From the NCBI RefSeq assembly GCF_030272615.1, contig NC_081411.1, positions 835,500,136 to 835,564,135 on the forward strand: a stretch of 64,000 nucleotides of DNA, written 5' to 3'. This DNA comes from Cryptomeria japonica. Its lineage: Eukaryota > Streptophyta > Pinopsida > Cupressales > Cupressaceae. Positions 1 through 9,966 of the stretch are shown piece by piece (the first letter of the stretch is position 1; every line of letters begins with the position of its first letter). The notes under the pieces were generated by a model. It did no database searches. It saw only the letters and a program-made list of their open reading frames with translations, and had not been told where the DNA came from. A program made the position numbers and the translations under genes.

Positions 1-442
1 ACCTACACTAATATTTTGGAGTTAGCCTTAGATATTCAACATGGGAAATTTGGATCTTAGTATTTTTACAAGACATAATAATATCAAAAGAATTAGGATT
101 TAAAATGACAACAGGAGAGGTGGAAGGTGTTACCTCAACTTCTGATTCTTTCAAAGTCCCCTATTCTACTTTATTTTGCTTGGTCAAAAGATTGTTTGGA
201 GTGGGGGAAGGTTACTCTATTCTCCATTTGCATGTTGTGATCTGGTGAACATGACATAATTCAAAGCATTCACTTCAATCAACACATCCTCCTTATCACC
301 GTTGTCAGGTACATAGTCAAAAAATTTCACACCAGCATCCTTGGAGGGGCTAGGCTCTTCTAAATAGGGTTCAATGGAACATTCACTTATTGAGAGAATC
401 TATGTATACCTTATCATCTGTGGGAAAGTAGCTCCATCATGA

Positions 443-1540
443 TCAGAAGTCAGGTGGAAATTGTAGTGATGAAGACCCCACGATTACTAGCCTTTGATTC
501 AGAGAAGTTATAGACAAGGTCTTATTTTGAGATCCTTGGTAATTATAATCTCTTCTAGGAATGTCTTGATAAGAAGTTGACAGACCCTTTGGAATTTGCC
601 TTTTCAAAGTGATGATATCATTCGCCAACCTCTGAATTACAGGATCAATGGAGTTTATCAATGAGGGTTTACCAGTCTGCAACTCTATCTTCCATTTCCC
701 AGCCACTATTAGATCGTCTTCAATTGCCACAACCAAATTTTGAGCAACTTCTAAATCATTTGCACCTTCCCTTTTAATGGTGAAACTTATGTCAGGTGGA
801 AGGGTATTGATAAACATAGCTTTCAACAAATGATCACTCGAGTTCATATTCGTGGTGATTCTATTATATAATTTATTGAACCCTACCACAAAATCTCTCA
901 TAGTCTCATACACCTCTTTCTTCATAGAGCCTAACTGGGCAACCAAGACTGAATGATCCTCTATTGTTTTAAACCTATTTTCAAATTTTGCCCTCAATGT
1001 ATTCCAGTCATTTATGGAAGCATTAGGTAAAGAATAGAACCAATCCACTGCAGAACCCCTCAGAGATTCTACAAATAACCTCATGGCAACATCTTCATGC
1101 TGCATGCCAAAATTGAGGAGGTAGCAAAAAAAGCTTTCAAATGTTCATCATAAGATTTTTTTCCATCTCCATTAAACTTAGGTATAATTTTCCCAAACCC
1201 TCTTGGTAAATCATGAAGTTGAACTCCAACACGGAATGCAAGGGGACCTATAGCAACAAACCATAGAACAATTTGAGACATGGTAAAGGGATTATGAGGA
1301 GGAAAGAAAGCTTGGATTGGTAAGATAGTTCCTTGCAAGACAAGAATCTGGCTAAGTGTATGCGAACTTTCCGGAGTAGGCCTACTAGGTCTAGGAGGAG
1401 AAGGTGGTCTGCTAGTAGACTTGGTCCTTCACATGGGTGGAAAGGCTGAGAAGTTAATATATTCCAAGAACTAAAAGTCTTTATCCACCACCCCTTTCTT
1501 TTTATCACTTCTAGTATATCTTTTGGAAGCCAGAAATTCA
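443..1540 (-). pseudogene. Decayed gypsy-type gag, broken by a frameshift
   Basis: The minus strand encodes a retrotransposon Gag capsid region (PF03732-like). The N-terminal part (about 1,338 down to 1,126) contains the motif IPKFNGDGKKSYDEHLKAFF. The C-terminal part (1,105 down to 443) contains GSAVDWFYSLPNASINDW and a long helical region. The two halves lie in different frames that meet at a run of seven A (1,126-1,132 on the plus strand), and one extra base there would join them. No protease or reverse transcriptase can be read to the left, where translation is full of stops, and the element runs off the window edge. Gag normally packages element RNA in virus-like particles; this copy is dead. 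The family call is fairly sure, the exact lineage is not. Confidence 0.75.
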
Positions 1541-1899
1541 CACTAAATCAATAAGACTCGGAGTCGCCAACTTCTACTTATAGTGGAAGATTTGATTAAT
1601 TCAAGGGGCCAACAAAGGAACAAATTCATCTACTACACCACACCTTCTTGAGAAACATTCAAATGCACGACATTCTCTCCAAATTCTTCTTCTTTATCAA
1701 AAATTGCATTAACTCTATGGAACTGGCAGTCAGTTCTTCTTTGTTCCCAAGAAAGACATCGAAGACCTACAACTATATCTTCTTGATTATTAGTTAACCA
1801 GTCCACATTAGGCTACAGAATAGGGGAAACCTACCTTGGCAAAACCATGGCTAACTACTGCAAACAAATTAATGATATACAATAATGGATTCTTTATTT

Positions 1900-1915
1900 C
1901 CCCAACAGAGTCGCC
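1900..1915 (-). other. Putative tRNA-Arg primer binding site
   Basis: On the minus strand this reads TGGCGACTCTGTTGGGG, the kind of primer site matching the 3' end of plant tRNA-Arg. It lies just downstream (minus sense) of a possible LTR edge, the TGTTGGTT starting at 1,923, and upstream of the gag remnant. The order LTR, primer site, leader, gag supports a minus-strand element. The tRNA match is from memory. Confidence 0.45.
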
Positions 1916-1922
1916 AAAAAAT

Positions 1923-2590
1923 TGTTGGTTAACAAATTTATCACCTAACTCTATATTATCATGCCCACAAAGGTGACAAATGTTACCAGAGTTGAACCAA
2001 TCTCAAATAACCATTTATTGACTGATTCTCTACTTATTTTACAAGGTGGTAGCTACCTTCATAATATTTTCAACAAATAATGAACCATTCATAATTTATT
2101 TTAACCAGAAAGGAAACTAAGGAAATTCTTTTAACTAGAAAACTTAAGAAAGGCATACATGCAACATAAATCATAACTTTTTAATTTTTCAATCTTTAAA
2201 TAAACCAAAAATAACCACAGAAGTATCATTTATAGATAACACTTTTGCAGTAACAAAAAACCTTAATCAATCACTCCCAATATAGATTATACATTAATAA
2301 GTCATTCAATACAAACAAAGGAGTTTGTACACCACATCTCAAAGATCATGGATATCTGAAACTACCAATGTCTTTCTATATTGAAATTAACTGAAAACAT
2401 AAATATACTTAATAAACAAAAGTTTTTATTGTAATGAGAAAATCAAAGTTTGCCCAAAAGATCCTTAATTTAGTTTAAGTCCAACTATTTAAAGCTTAAA
2501 AGTAACGATTTCTCGAAGACAACCGTTATTTAAAACTGAGTCTTTTAAAAGGCAAAAGAGCCAATATCAAGAAAAACAATTAAAAACTAT
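1923..2590 (-). mobile_element. Possible 5' LTR of the gag-bearing element (far end not found)
   Basis: This AT-rich sequence lies upstream (minus sense) of the primer-site-like sequence and begins with TG at 1,923. No second LTR is in the window to confirm it, and no clear CA/TG partner marks its far end, so the boundary at about 2,590 is only where the next recognisable feature starts. No gene is seen here. Confidence 0.25.
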
Positions 2591-2596
2591 GAAATC

Positions 2597-3690
2597 ACAA
2601 CTACTGCTCCAGCTTCAGAATCTTGACCGTCAATAACCTCCACCTCCTGTTGATCGCATGCCATCACTTGAGATTTGATCTTTAGCCTATATTCTCGATA
2701 CCTGTTGATCACATGAGTAATGCTTCTATGCTCAGGTGTGGCCGTAATTTGTAACCTTGTTTTTCACTTAGAAAGTGCTTTGTCTGTACCAACTAGATTA
2801 CCATGTATGCTATCAATTTCAGCTTCAAAGGCTACCGTGTAATCTTGCAGATGGCTCAACCTCTAAAACACCTTGGGGGAAATGGTTTGACGATCTCTAA
2901 TTTCCTTCTGATAAATGTCTTTGAATTGATCCAACATTTGATTAAGCTCACATACATTTTCCTCAAATCCATGCATCAGATCAACTTCCAAAGCATTAAA
3001 ATTATCTTTAATCTTAACTAAGCTATCAAAGTAGCACCCCAGTGCTTTATTAATGTCATCTATATAATCATCATAGAATTTTACCTTCCAATTCAATGCC
3101 TCAAGCTAGGTTGGGTCAATTTCTTTAGGATGCTCCACTAATTTTTCAATCACCAACGTAGCATGATTCATTGAAAGGAGCTTTGCAACCTCTTTTGCAA
3201 GCATAAACATGCTGCCATGTTCTTTCTAGACTTGTTATAATAAGATAAGCCACTCTAAAGATTTTGTCTCACGATGAGGTCCTTTCTTTCTGTTCAAGTT
3301 GTCTATATCTATGTCCTTCACTCCCGCCCAGTGATTTTGGATTTTGCTCGGCATGGGATCAAACTAGATAGCTCACTTTGTGAAAGCGCAAGTGAATAAT
3401 GAAAGTTGGTTCAAAAAAATTAGCCACCTCGTTGAGGTACTCATATGATGTGACATGTCTTTAATATTGCATTTATTTAGCTGCTTTGAAGACAGTTCCT
3501 TCTTCCACATGATCATGCTGACAAGATAAATCAAGGTTAGTCCGTACAGCTGACCCCACATGGTGGCGGTGCCCCAAAATTTGAGCAAGGCTTCACGAGT
3601 CGCTTGGTCGCAGAAAATGCAAACTTCAGAATATATGGTTGAGGTTTTCAGACTTTTGATAACCTCCACATGAGCGACTAAAACACAAGA
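2597..3690 (-). pseudogene. Remnant of an unrecognised protein, about 350 codons
   Basis: Reading the minus strand from about 3,690 to the stop near 2,597 gives long stretches of protein-like sequence interrupted by in-frame stops near 3,373, 3,364, 3,236, 3,112, 2,862 and 2,770. Recognisable segments include ATREALLKFWGTATMWGQLY, DPMPSKIQNHWAGVKDIDID, GPHRETKSLEWL and EVDLMHGFEENVCELNQMLD. The C-terminus ends in an acidic tail and stops. Near 3,370-3,470 another frame reads better (SYEYLNEVANFFEPTFI), suggesting two compensating indels. The middle third looks helical. I cannot assign a family; it may be an accessory ORF of a retroelement or a captured host gene. It lies just upstream (minus sense) of the possible LTR at 1,923. 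Confidence 0.5.
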
Positions 3691-4057
3691 TAAAGGGGAT
3701 CAAGCGATCAAGGACTGTTAAAAATCTACAACTCCGTGACCAAAGTTAGAAAAAGTGGACAAAGCGTGACTAGCTTTAGAATCACACAAAGGTCACAACT
3801 AAACACTTAAGTTATGAGACAAACAAGGAGAATCGTGAGAGAAAAACATGAAGGGGATCGACTTAGTCATGATTAAATTTTTAAAGGGTAACAATATGTA
3901 TAGTTGTAGTTTTGGATTGGAGCATGCAAATGATTAGATAAGTAGGTTTGCCTTGACGCTTTCCTACGTTGTGTTATAGATTGAGTTAGTTTATCTTTTT
4001 CATGTAGTGGTAGATTTTTCAAGATGTGCCACAAATTTTCCTCATAGGGCTCTTATA
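3691..4057. other. Gene-less stretch
   Basis: No coding or structural signal was recognised. On the minus strand this would be the leader of the protein remnant that follows. Short GTCACG/CGTGAC words recur, but no repeat unit is clear. Confidence 0.4.
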
Positions 4058-4430
4058 GAGGGGCTATTTTGGATATAGAGATTCTATCATAGAGAATGGC
4101 ACATCAAAGTTTGATGCAAAATCTCCTAGTGCAGAAGTTAAAGACTGAATTTTAAGAAAAAATATGCTAGATAGAGAGTCTAATGTTAATTTTTTGCAAG
4201 GGTTTTGAGGAAATATTTATGGACATAAAAGACCTACTTCCTATGGAGGGGCTATTTTGGATATAGATATTCTATCATAGAAAAATGCACATCAAAGTTG
4301 GATGCAAAATCTGCTAGTGTAGAAGTTAAAGAGTGAATTTTAAGAAAAAAACATGTCGGATAGAGAGTCTAATGTTAATTTTTTGCAAGTGTTTTGAGGA
4401 AATATTTGTGGACATAAATGAAGGACCTAC
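4058..4430. repeat. Tandem duplication, two copies with 188 bp period
   Basis: GAGGGGCTATTTTGGATATAG starts at 4,058 and again at 4,246. Both copies run through TCTAATGTTAATTTTTTGCA and GAAATATTT(A/G)TGGACATAAA to about 4,430. The copies differ by scattered substitutions and a few small indels. The following 4,430-4,490 has a short direct repeat of ACATTACATAAGAAAAAA. Confidence 0.85.
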
Positions 4431-4493
4431 ATTACATAAGAAAAAAGTGGCAACATTACATAAGAAAAAATTAGGTTATACACAATTAGGTTA

Positions 4494-5021
4494 TTCCCAA
4501 TGCTTCACCCCTATGAGCATCACCTAGATGTAATACGTGCTTTAAAGTGGACCATTCATTCTCATGAGAGATGGGTTATTGTGAACCACTACTCATGAAA
4601 CATGGGTCAATGAGTTTGACTCAAAAACTACACAGTTGAACCTTGATAGCAATATCATGGTTTGACTTGTCATGGAGAATACCTCCTACTTATCAATTGA
4701 TGAGCTAAAGGGGATCTATAATGAATGATTCATAGGGCACAACACTTGTTTAAGGTTTTGCAAATGGGGTTGCAAGATAAGTGGGTTTAACCTTGGTGGG
4801 AACTCCTTGGTTAAGCGTTATTGAGTTGGAGTAGTATTGGTATGGGTGACCTCCCGAGAAGTCTCAATGCTTCGCCCCTGTGAGCATCACCTACATGCAC
4901 TGCATGCTAAGTGGACCATTCATTCTCGTGAGAGATGGGTTCTTGTGAACCACTACTAATGAAACATGGGTCAATGAGTTTGAATAAAAAACTACATTGT
5001 TGAACCCTGATAGCAATATCA
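4494..5021 (+). mobile_element. Cassandra-like TRIM: truncated 5' LTR, short internal region, complete 3' LTR
   Basis: A block of about 165 bp, from AATGCTTC(A/G)CCCCT through GTGGACCATTCATTCTC to GATAGCAATATCA, occurs at about 4,496-4,657 and 4,865-5,021. The second copy belongs to a longer unit (about 4,722-5,021, 300 bp) that includes a 5S rRNA-like segment. Between the copies are a TGG at the LTR end, where a primer site would sit, and a purine tract AAAGGGGAT (4,707-4,715). LTRs of this size carrying 5S rRNA are the hallmark of Cassandra, a non-coding miniature LTR retrotransposon of vascular plants. The first LTR lacks its 5S part, so the element is truncated on the left. No protein is encoded or expected. 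The primer site match is weak. Confidence 0.7.
4800..4881 (+). ncRNA. 5S rRNA-derived segment inside the TRIM LTR
   Basis: About 81 nt match the 3' two thirds of plant 5S rRNA in order: GGAACTCC, GGTTAAGCGT (box A region), GGAGTAGTATTGGTATGGGT and GACCTCCCGAGAAGTC (intermediate element and box C), then CGCCCCT. The 5' third of 5S is not clearly recognisable. The internal pol III promoter boxes are largely kept. This is a mobile-element copy, not a gene of a 5S array: no tandem array surrounds it and it lies within a repeated LTR unit. Confidence 0.75.
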
Positions 5022-5035
5022 TAGTTCCCTTGTAT

Positions 5036-5780
5036 TGTTAAGATTTAATTGTTGTCTATAAATGGACTGTGTGCAATTTTGAGGGACATTTATTTTAAGG
5101 TAAAATTACTCTTCACCATGTTTGGGCTTTACAAAGATGGTATAACATGTTCTAATACAATTATTTTCAAGCCCAAGATTGAGATTGTCTCAAGAATTAA
5201 AGTTAAGAGTAGAAAGGGGAGATAATTGGATAAAATGGTTCTCTAGACTCAACAACAAATTTGAGCACAACTTTGTAATTTTGTTTCTCTATATGCATGA
5301 TCTTCTAATGGTGGTGATTTTTCAGTTCTTAAGGGGATATTTTTCTAAATTAGGCTATTTAAAATTAGAAAGAAGAGCTTCACTTATATTGTTAAGATTT
5401 AATGTTGTATATAGACGACTTGTGTGTAATTTTGAGGGATTGTGATTAGAGGTTGAAGTATATAGATGGGTTGTGTGCAATTTGAAGGGATTGTGATTAG
5501 AGGTTGAAGTAATCTTCACCATGTTTGGGATTTCCAATGATGGTGTAACATGTTCAACAAGGAATTTTTTGAAGCCCAAGAGTAAGATGGCCTCAAGCAT
5601 TAAAAGTAAGAATGACAAGGGTAGAAAATTGACTAAAAAGGTTCTCTAGACTCAACAACAAATTTGAGCACCTCTTATTATAGCAGCTGAGTTGGTTGTG
5701 TTTGTAATTTTGTCTATCTATGTGCATGATCTTCTAATAGTGGCATAGTTTTAGTTCTCAAGGGAGTAATTTTCATCATA
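5036..5780. repeat. Imperfect tandem duplication of about 350 bp
   Basis: Two copies (about 5,036-5,370 and 5,391-5,780) share TATTGTTAAGATTTAA, CTTCACCATGTTTGGG, GGTTCTCTAGACTCAACAAC and TGCATGATCTTCTAAT in order. The second copy also holds a short internal duplication of GGGATTGTGATTAGAGGTTG (5,436-5,515). The block starts next to the 3' edge of the TRIM. Open frames in it are short and not conserved between the two copies. Confidence 0.75.
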
Positions 5781-5789
5781 TGTGCGGGT

Positions 5790-7900
5790 GGTTTCTAAAT
5801 AGTTGTAATGTCTTATGGATTTAATTTTTTTTGTTGAGGTTGCTCTAGCTATTTTTTTTAATCTTTTATTTTTATTTTTTCTAGATACTTGAATGTGAAT
5901 TCTTAATACATTTTTTCATGGCTAAAGGTTTGACTAGAACCCATAATTTACTAGTCAAAATTACTTCTCGATAGTTTACTAACTTTTTAAAATCCTATAC
6001 TAATTTTTTTCACTCAATCCTTGTCTTTGTTCAATTTGAAGTGAATTTTGATTTGATAATTCTCTCCACATCATGCCAAACTATTTTATTTTATTTTATC
6101 ACATTGGAATGGCTTATACAACCAACCATTACATTGTTTTACTTTAGTCAAAACTGTATGCCCCACAATATTTACTCTATCAAATTACACCCATTTAGCA
6201 TTTTCTCCAAGAACATGTACTAGGTCTCATATTAGTCCTAGCCTTAGCCTTTTTTCATTCCAAATTTTTATTATGTGTTGTTATTTATGTTTTTTACTAA
6301 ATTTTATGCTTATTTCATGGTTTCAACTCTTTTTTATTTATGTATTTTTACTATTTCTATCATTTTTTATTATTTTTGGACCACATCAAATTCTAGTACA
6401 ATTATGGAGACATCTCTACAATCACAAATTCATCCCCCACAAAATTGAAAATCATACAATTATTTTTTATCCCACCCAACAAAAATCCTATCAAGAATTT
6501 CTAATAGCTCTCCATATGTTTTGAGTTTAATTTTTTATTGGAATCATTTTTAGTGGTTGATTTTGTTTGTAACTACTAAAAGAGACTAAAATGAAAATAT
6601 TCATCCTTTGTACTAAGTTATTTTTCCACTTTCTCATTTTTCTCTCTTCTTCAGTCTTACTCTCATCTCTTGATCAAAATTGACTTTGCTATCATTCTTT
6701 CTACATACCTTCCATTTTTTTTTGAAGAAACTCATATGTTACACATTTATCATTGGTTATGTCAAACGAAATTTTCTATTAGATATTACCTTCCAAGATA
6801 GAAGGATTTTTTTGAGTTCTTATTATTTAATGTTGTGAGAATTCCCTCTTACACATAAAATTTATTCTTTATTATTAAAACATTTTTATACCAATTTTGA
6901 TTTATAATATTGATAGTATATTAAGACCATTTGAAGGGTTGTTATTTCCTTTGTATTACTACTAATCTTTGTAGAATTTTTTTTTTTTTTATAGTATATT
7001 TGTCTTCCCCATCCCCTGGAGATACAAAAAATTCTTCTCCTCCTTCTCACATTATAGGATTCTCTTCCTATTAATATATGTATTTTGTATTCTCAAAATT
7101 GGAGAGTGGTATGAGATAAGTTCTTTCTCCTTTGAATTATCCACATTCTCATTCTCTCCTTTACTATCTTCATCTTCAAAAGAAAGATCCCTTTTAGAAC
7201 CACCTTACCTTTCTCCCTTTGCAAGAATATTCAAAGAGAATGTTATCTCTCAAAATTATATTCTCAAATTAAATTTTCTAGATATTTAATATTCCTAGTT
7301 GTGTATTCACCATTAACATGATCTAGATTTTATATCTCCTTTACTCCTAAGTTCACACAATAGCATAGGGACTAATATACTTATAATGTTTATTATTATT
7401 ACCATTTACATTATTGTCTTGGCTTTTGCAAATTTAGTCATCAAATATAATTGATTAGCCATGGAGGTTGAAAGACCAAAATCAAGGCTTGACTATTTTG
7501 ACAAGTTCATATGTAATTCAAAAAGTTTATCTTTTCTCCAATAGCTTGATAACGCAAGTCTACACTAACACATGGTTTGACCATTTTCACTATATTTAAT
7601 ATTTTTAGTTATTTTATCTAAGCTAGTCATCCCAACATATTTGATGTACCATGTTTACCTTTTGTCCTAGCTATTTTGTAGGTAGTCTAGTGTCTGTATA
7701 GTTATTTTATTTTTTTATATGGAGGAAAAATCTATGAAAGTCCCGCTAACTCCTCCATGATTCTATTACTGTCCTTACATAATACAAACCCTTGCTACTC
7801 CTCCTATAGCTAATTCCAACTTGGCTTCTATCAGTCAATTGCTGAATTAAGTTCTAACTTCTTATTTCCTTTAATACACCATATAAAATAGAATTGTTTC
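5790..7900. other. AT-rich gene-less stretch
   Basis: I read both strands and found no protein motif, splice pattern, RNA gene or clear repeat. The region is rich in T tracts (for example 6,971-6,990), and its short open frames are composed of low-complexity residues. Nothing can be supported here. Confidence 0.6.
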
Positions 7901-9460
7901 CTTTAGCATTTGAGTAATTTAGTTAGTCTTTGTAGAGGGGTAAAAGTGAACCACTCCAATAGGTGGATATCAACCTCTTGGGGACTCACTAATCAATTGC
8001 TCCACTTGGGATGAGTACAAAGAGAAAGGTTGTCAAGTACCCAATAGATAACACAAGATATAGGTCACATCTCGGCTTCCTGATGCCCTCTACCAACTCT
8101 CTGCCCGAGGATGCACACAAAAATCATAGATGACATCATGATGCACTGGTGCCTCGTATGAATAGAGTACAAAGTTTCATACAAAGAGCTCAGAGTGATA
8201 TATACATGTTCTAGATAAAGTAAAACTAGAAGAATGTATAACAGAAAGTGGAAAATGACTATAGATATTAAATAAGATAAATGAAATAGAGGAAGGAAAT
8301 GATCTTATAAATAGTCCATGATTGAAGCTTCCATCAAAGCAACTCTTCTCCAAGAAAACTTGCACACAAGCCGAAAAGGAAAACTGTTGGGACTATGTTT
8401 AGAGGTCTACCATAGTCAGACCCCCGCTTTGGTGTTTCCACCTCCACGAACAACCAGATAGATAGATAGATAGATAGAACCCCTAATGGAATGGAAAGTA
8501 AATGCAACAACAATATGCTAATGGAGAAAACAAGGAGAAGAGGAGAAATCCCCTTCCACACCCAAAGCAAAGATCTTGCTGAATGAAGAAGAAGAAGCAT
8601 GAAGTCCTCCTCAAAGCATAACAATTGTGGTGAGAGTCTCAAGCATGGAGAAGAGCCAAGAGTGCTAGAAAATATGACTAGAGAGATTGAATGGCATGAA
8701 TAGAGAGCACCCAAAATGATCTTGAAGCTAGAGAGGTTTGAATGAGTTTCGAGCATCACAAAATGAAGTAAGAGAGGGAAGATATACATGCTAGGAGTGA
8801 AACCAACATCAGTGGTCGCTGAGAGGGGCATTACGAACTTTTCCATTCACAAGCATAATGCTCAAATGACCACCTATGGACTATAGATTTGTGGGACACT
8901 AGCATGACGTGGGGACGTCTATGCGGCACACAGACATCCTCAAGTCATACAATCAACAAAGTCAGGGAAAAGGAAAAGATAGCAAGTGACAGAGAAAACC
9001 ATGTAGACAAAGGGACAAAAAGGTGAAGAACATCTCCAATCAACATAAAGCGAAGGTGCTTATGTAGCGCGGAATTACACGGGGTGCAATTTACAACACT
9101 ATAATCTTATTTTCAATGTTCTCAATTCTAAAATCTAATACTTGGTCTAAGATGAAACTATTAAAATAATCTAGCTTAAGTAGGACATAAAAGTGTTCAG
9201 TTGGAAAGAACAAACAAATCATGTAATTTTAATTAGCTCTTCATAATAGTTTTTTTGAGTTATCATAATGTCTTTTCTTTTAGAATACTTAAAATTAAAT
9301 AATAAATAATTTTTTTAATTTCATTAAGTGAAGAATTGATTATTTACTCCCATTTCTTAAAAAAAAAACACATTAATTACATATGTATTTGTAAATCAGT
9401 GAGGTAGTTTAAAAGACAAATTCCACTTACAATCTTTTCCTTTGTCATAATCATCACAGC
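7901..9460. other. Gene-less stretch, perhaps old LTR or leader sequence
   Basis: GC content is higher than to the left (7,940-9,080). A 170-codon open frame on the minus strand (8,846 down to 8,334) is leucine- and serine-rich with no recognisable domain; it spans a microsatellite and is probably fortuitous. The style of the sequence resembles old LTR DNA, but no second copy in the window confirms this. Confidence 0.35.
8457..8478. repeat. (GATA)5 microsatellite
   Basis: Five and a half perfect GATA units lie within the gene-less stretch. Confidence 0.95.
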
Positions 9461-9957
9461 CATGATGCAGGATCTTCTCATCAACACATTTTGCATTTGC
9501 ATGTAGGAGCTCAACTCACAATCATCCTATAAACAATAACTTGTAGATGTGACCATTCTTTTGACTATAGTAAACAAGCTCAATTATTACAATAGACCAA
9601 TTAACATATTGACTCGTAATAGACATATTCATATTTATGAGCTAAACTAACCATTCATTTTTGCTACAATAATATCTTTTAAATGGAAACCTTTACATCA
9701 AAACTCTGATCACCCTAAAGTACCAGCAACGTGCTGGCTTTTTATAGCAGACATCATGTCAAACTCCACAAACTCTCGTGATAAACAACAAAGTGACAAT
9801 TTCTCTCGTGGGTTCGACTCAGCTTTTTATCCCACCACGCTTTGCCTTTTCATGTGGTCCAAGTACAAATCCTAAAATCTTATAAGAACTGAGATGCATG
9901 CACAGCAACATGGATAATTGTGGGCACCTGGCTAACACTCTAGCCAAAAGAAAAAAG

Positions 9958-9966
9958 TATATATAT
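9958..9966 (+). promoter_or_regulatory. TATA-like sequence at the start of the channel gene
   Basis: TATATATAT overlaps the first in-frame ATG (9,965). If this is the true TATA box, transcription would begin about 30 bp downstream and translation at a later ATG (10,019 or 10,034). This affects the start choice for the channel gene; it is not proof of promoter function. Confidence 0.35.

Noticed and set aside
4800-4881. Functional 5S rRNA gene
   Set aside because: The 5' third is missing and it lies in a repeated LTR unit, so it is a mobile-element copy.
5790-7900. Several 60-85 codon open frames
   Set aside because: Low-complexity Phe/Ile/Leu translations of AT-rich DNA with no conserved motif.
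8334-8846. 170-codon minus-strand open frame
   Set aside because: Leucine/serine-rich, spans a GATA microsatellite, no domain; most likely chance.
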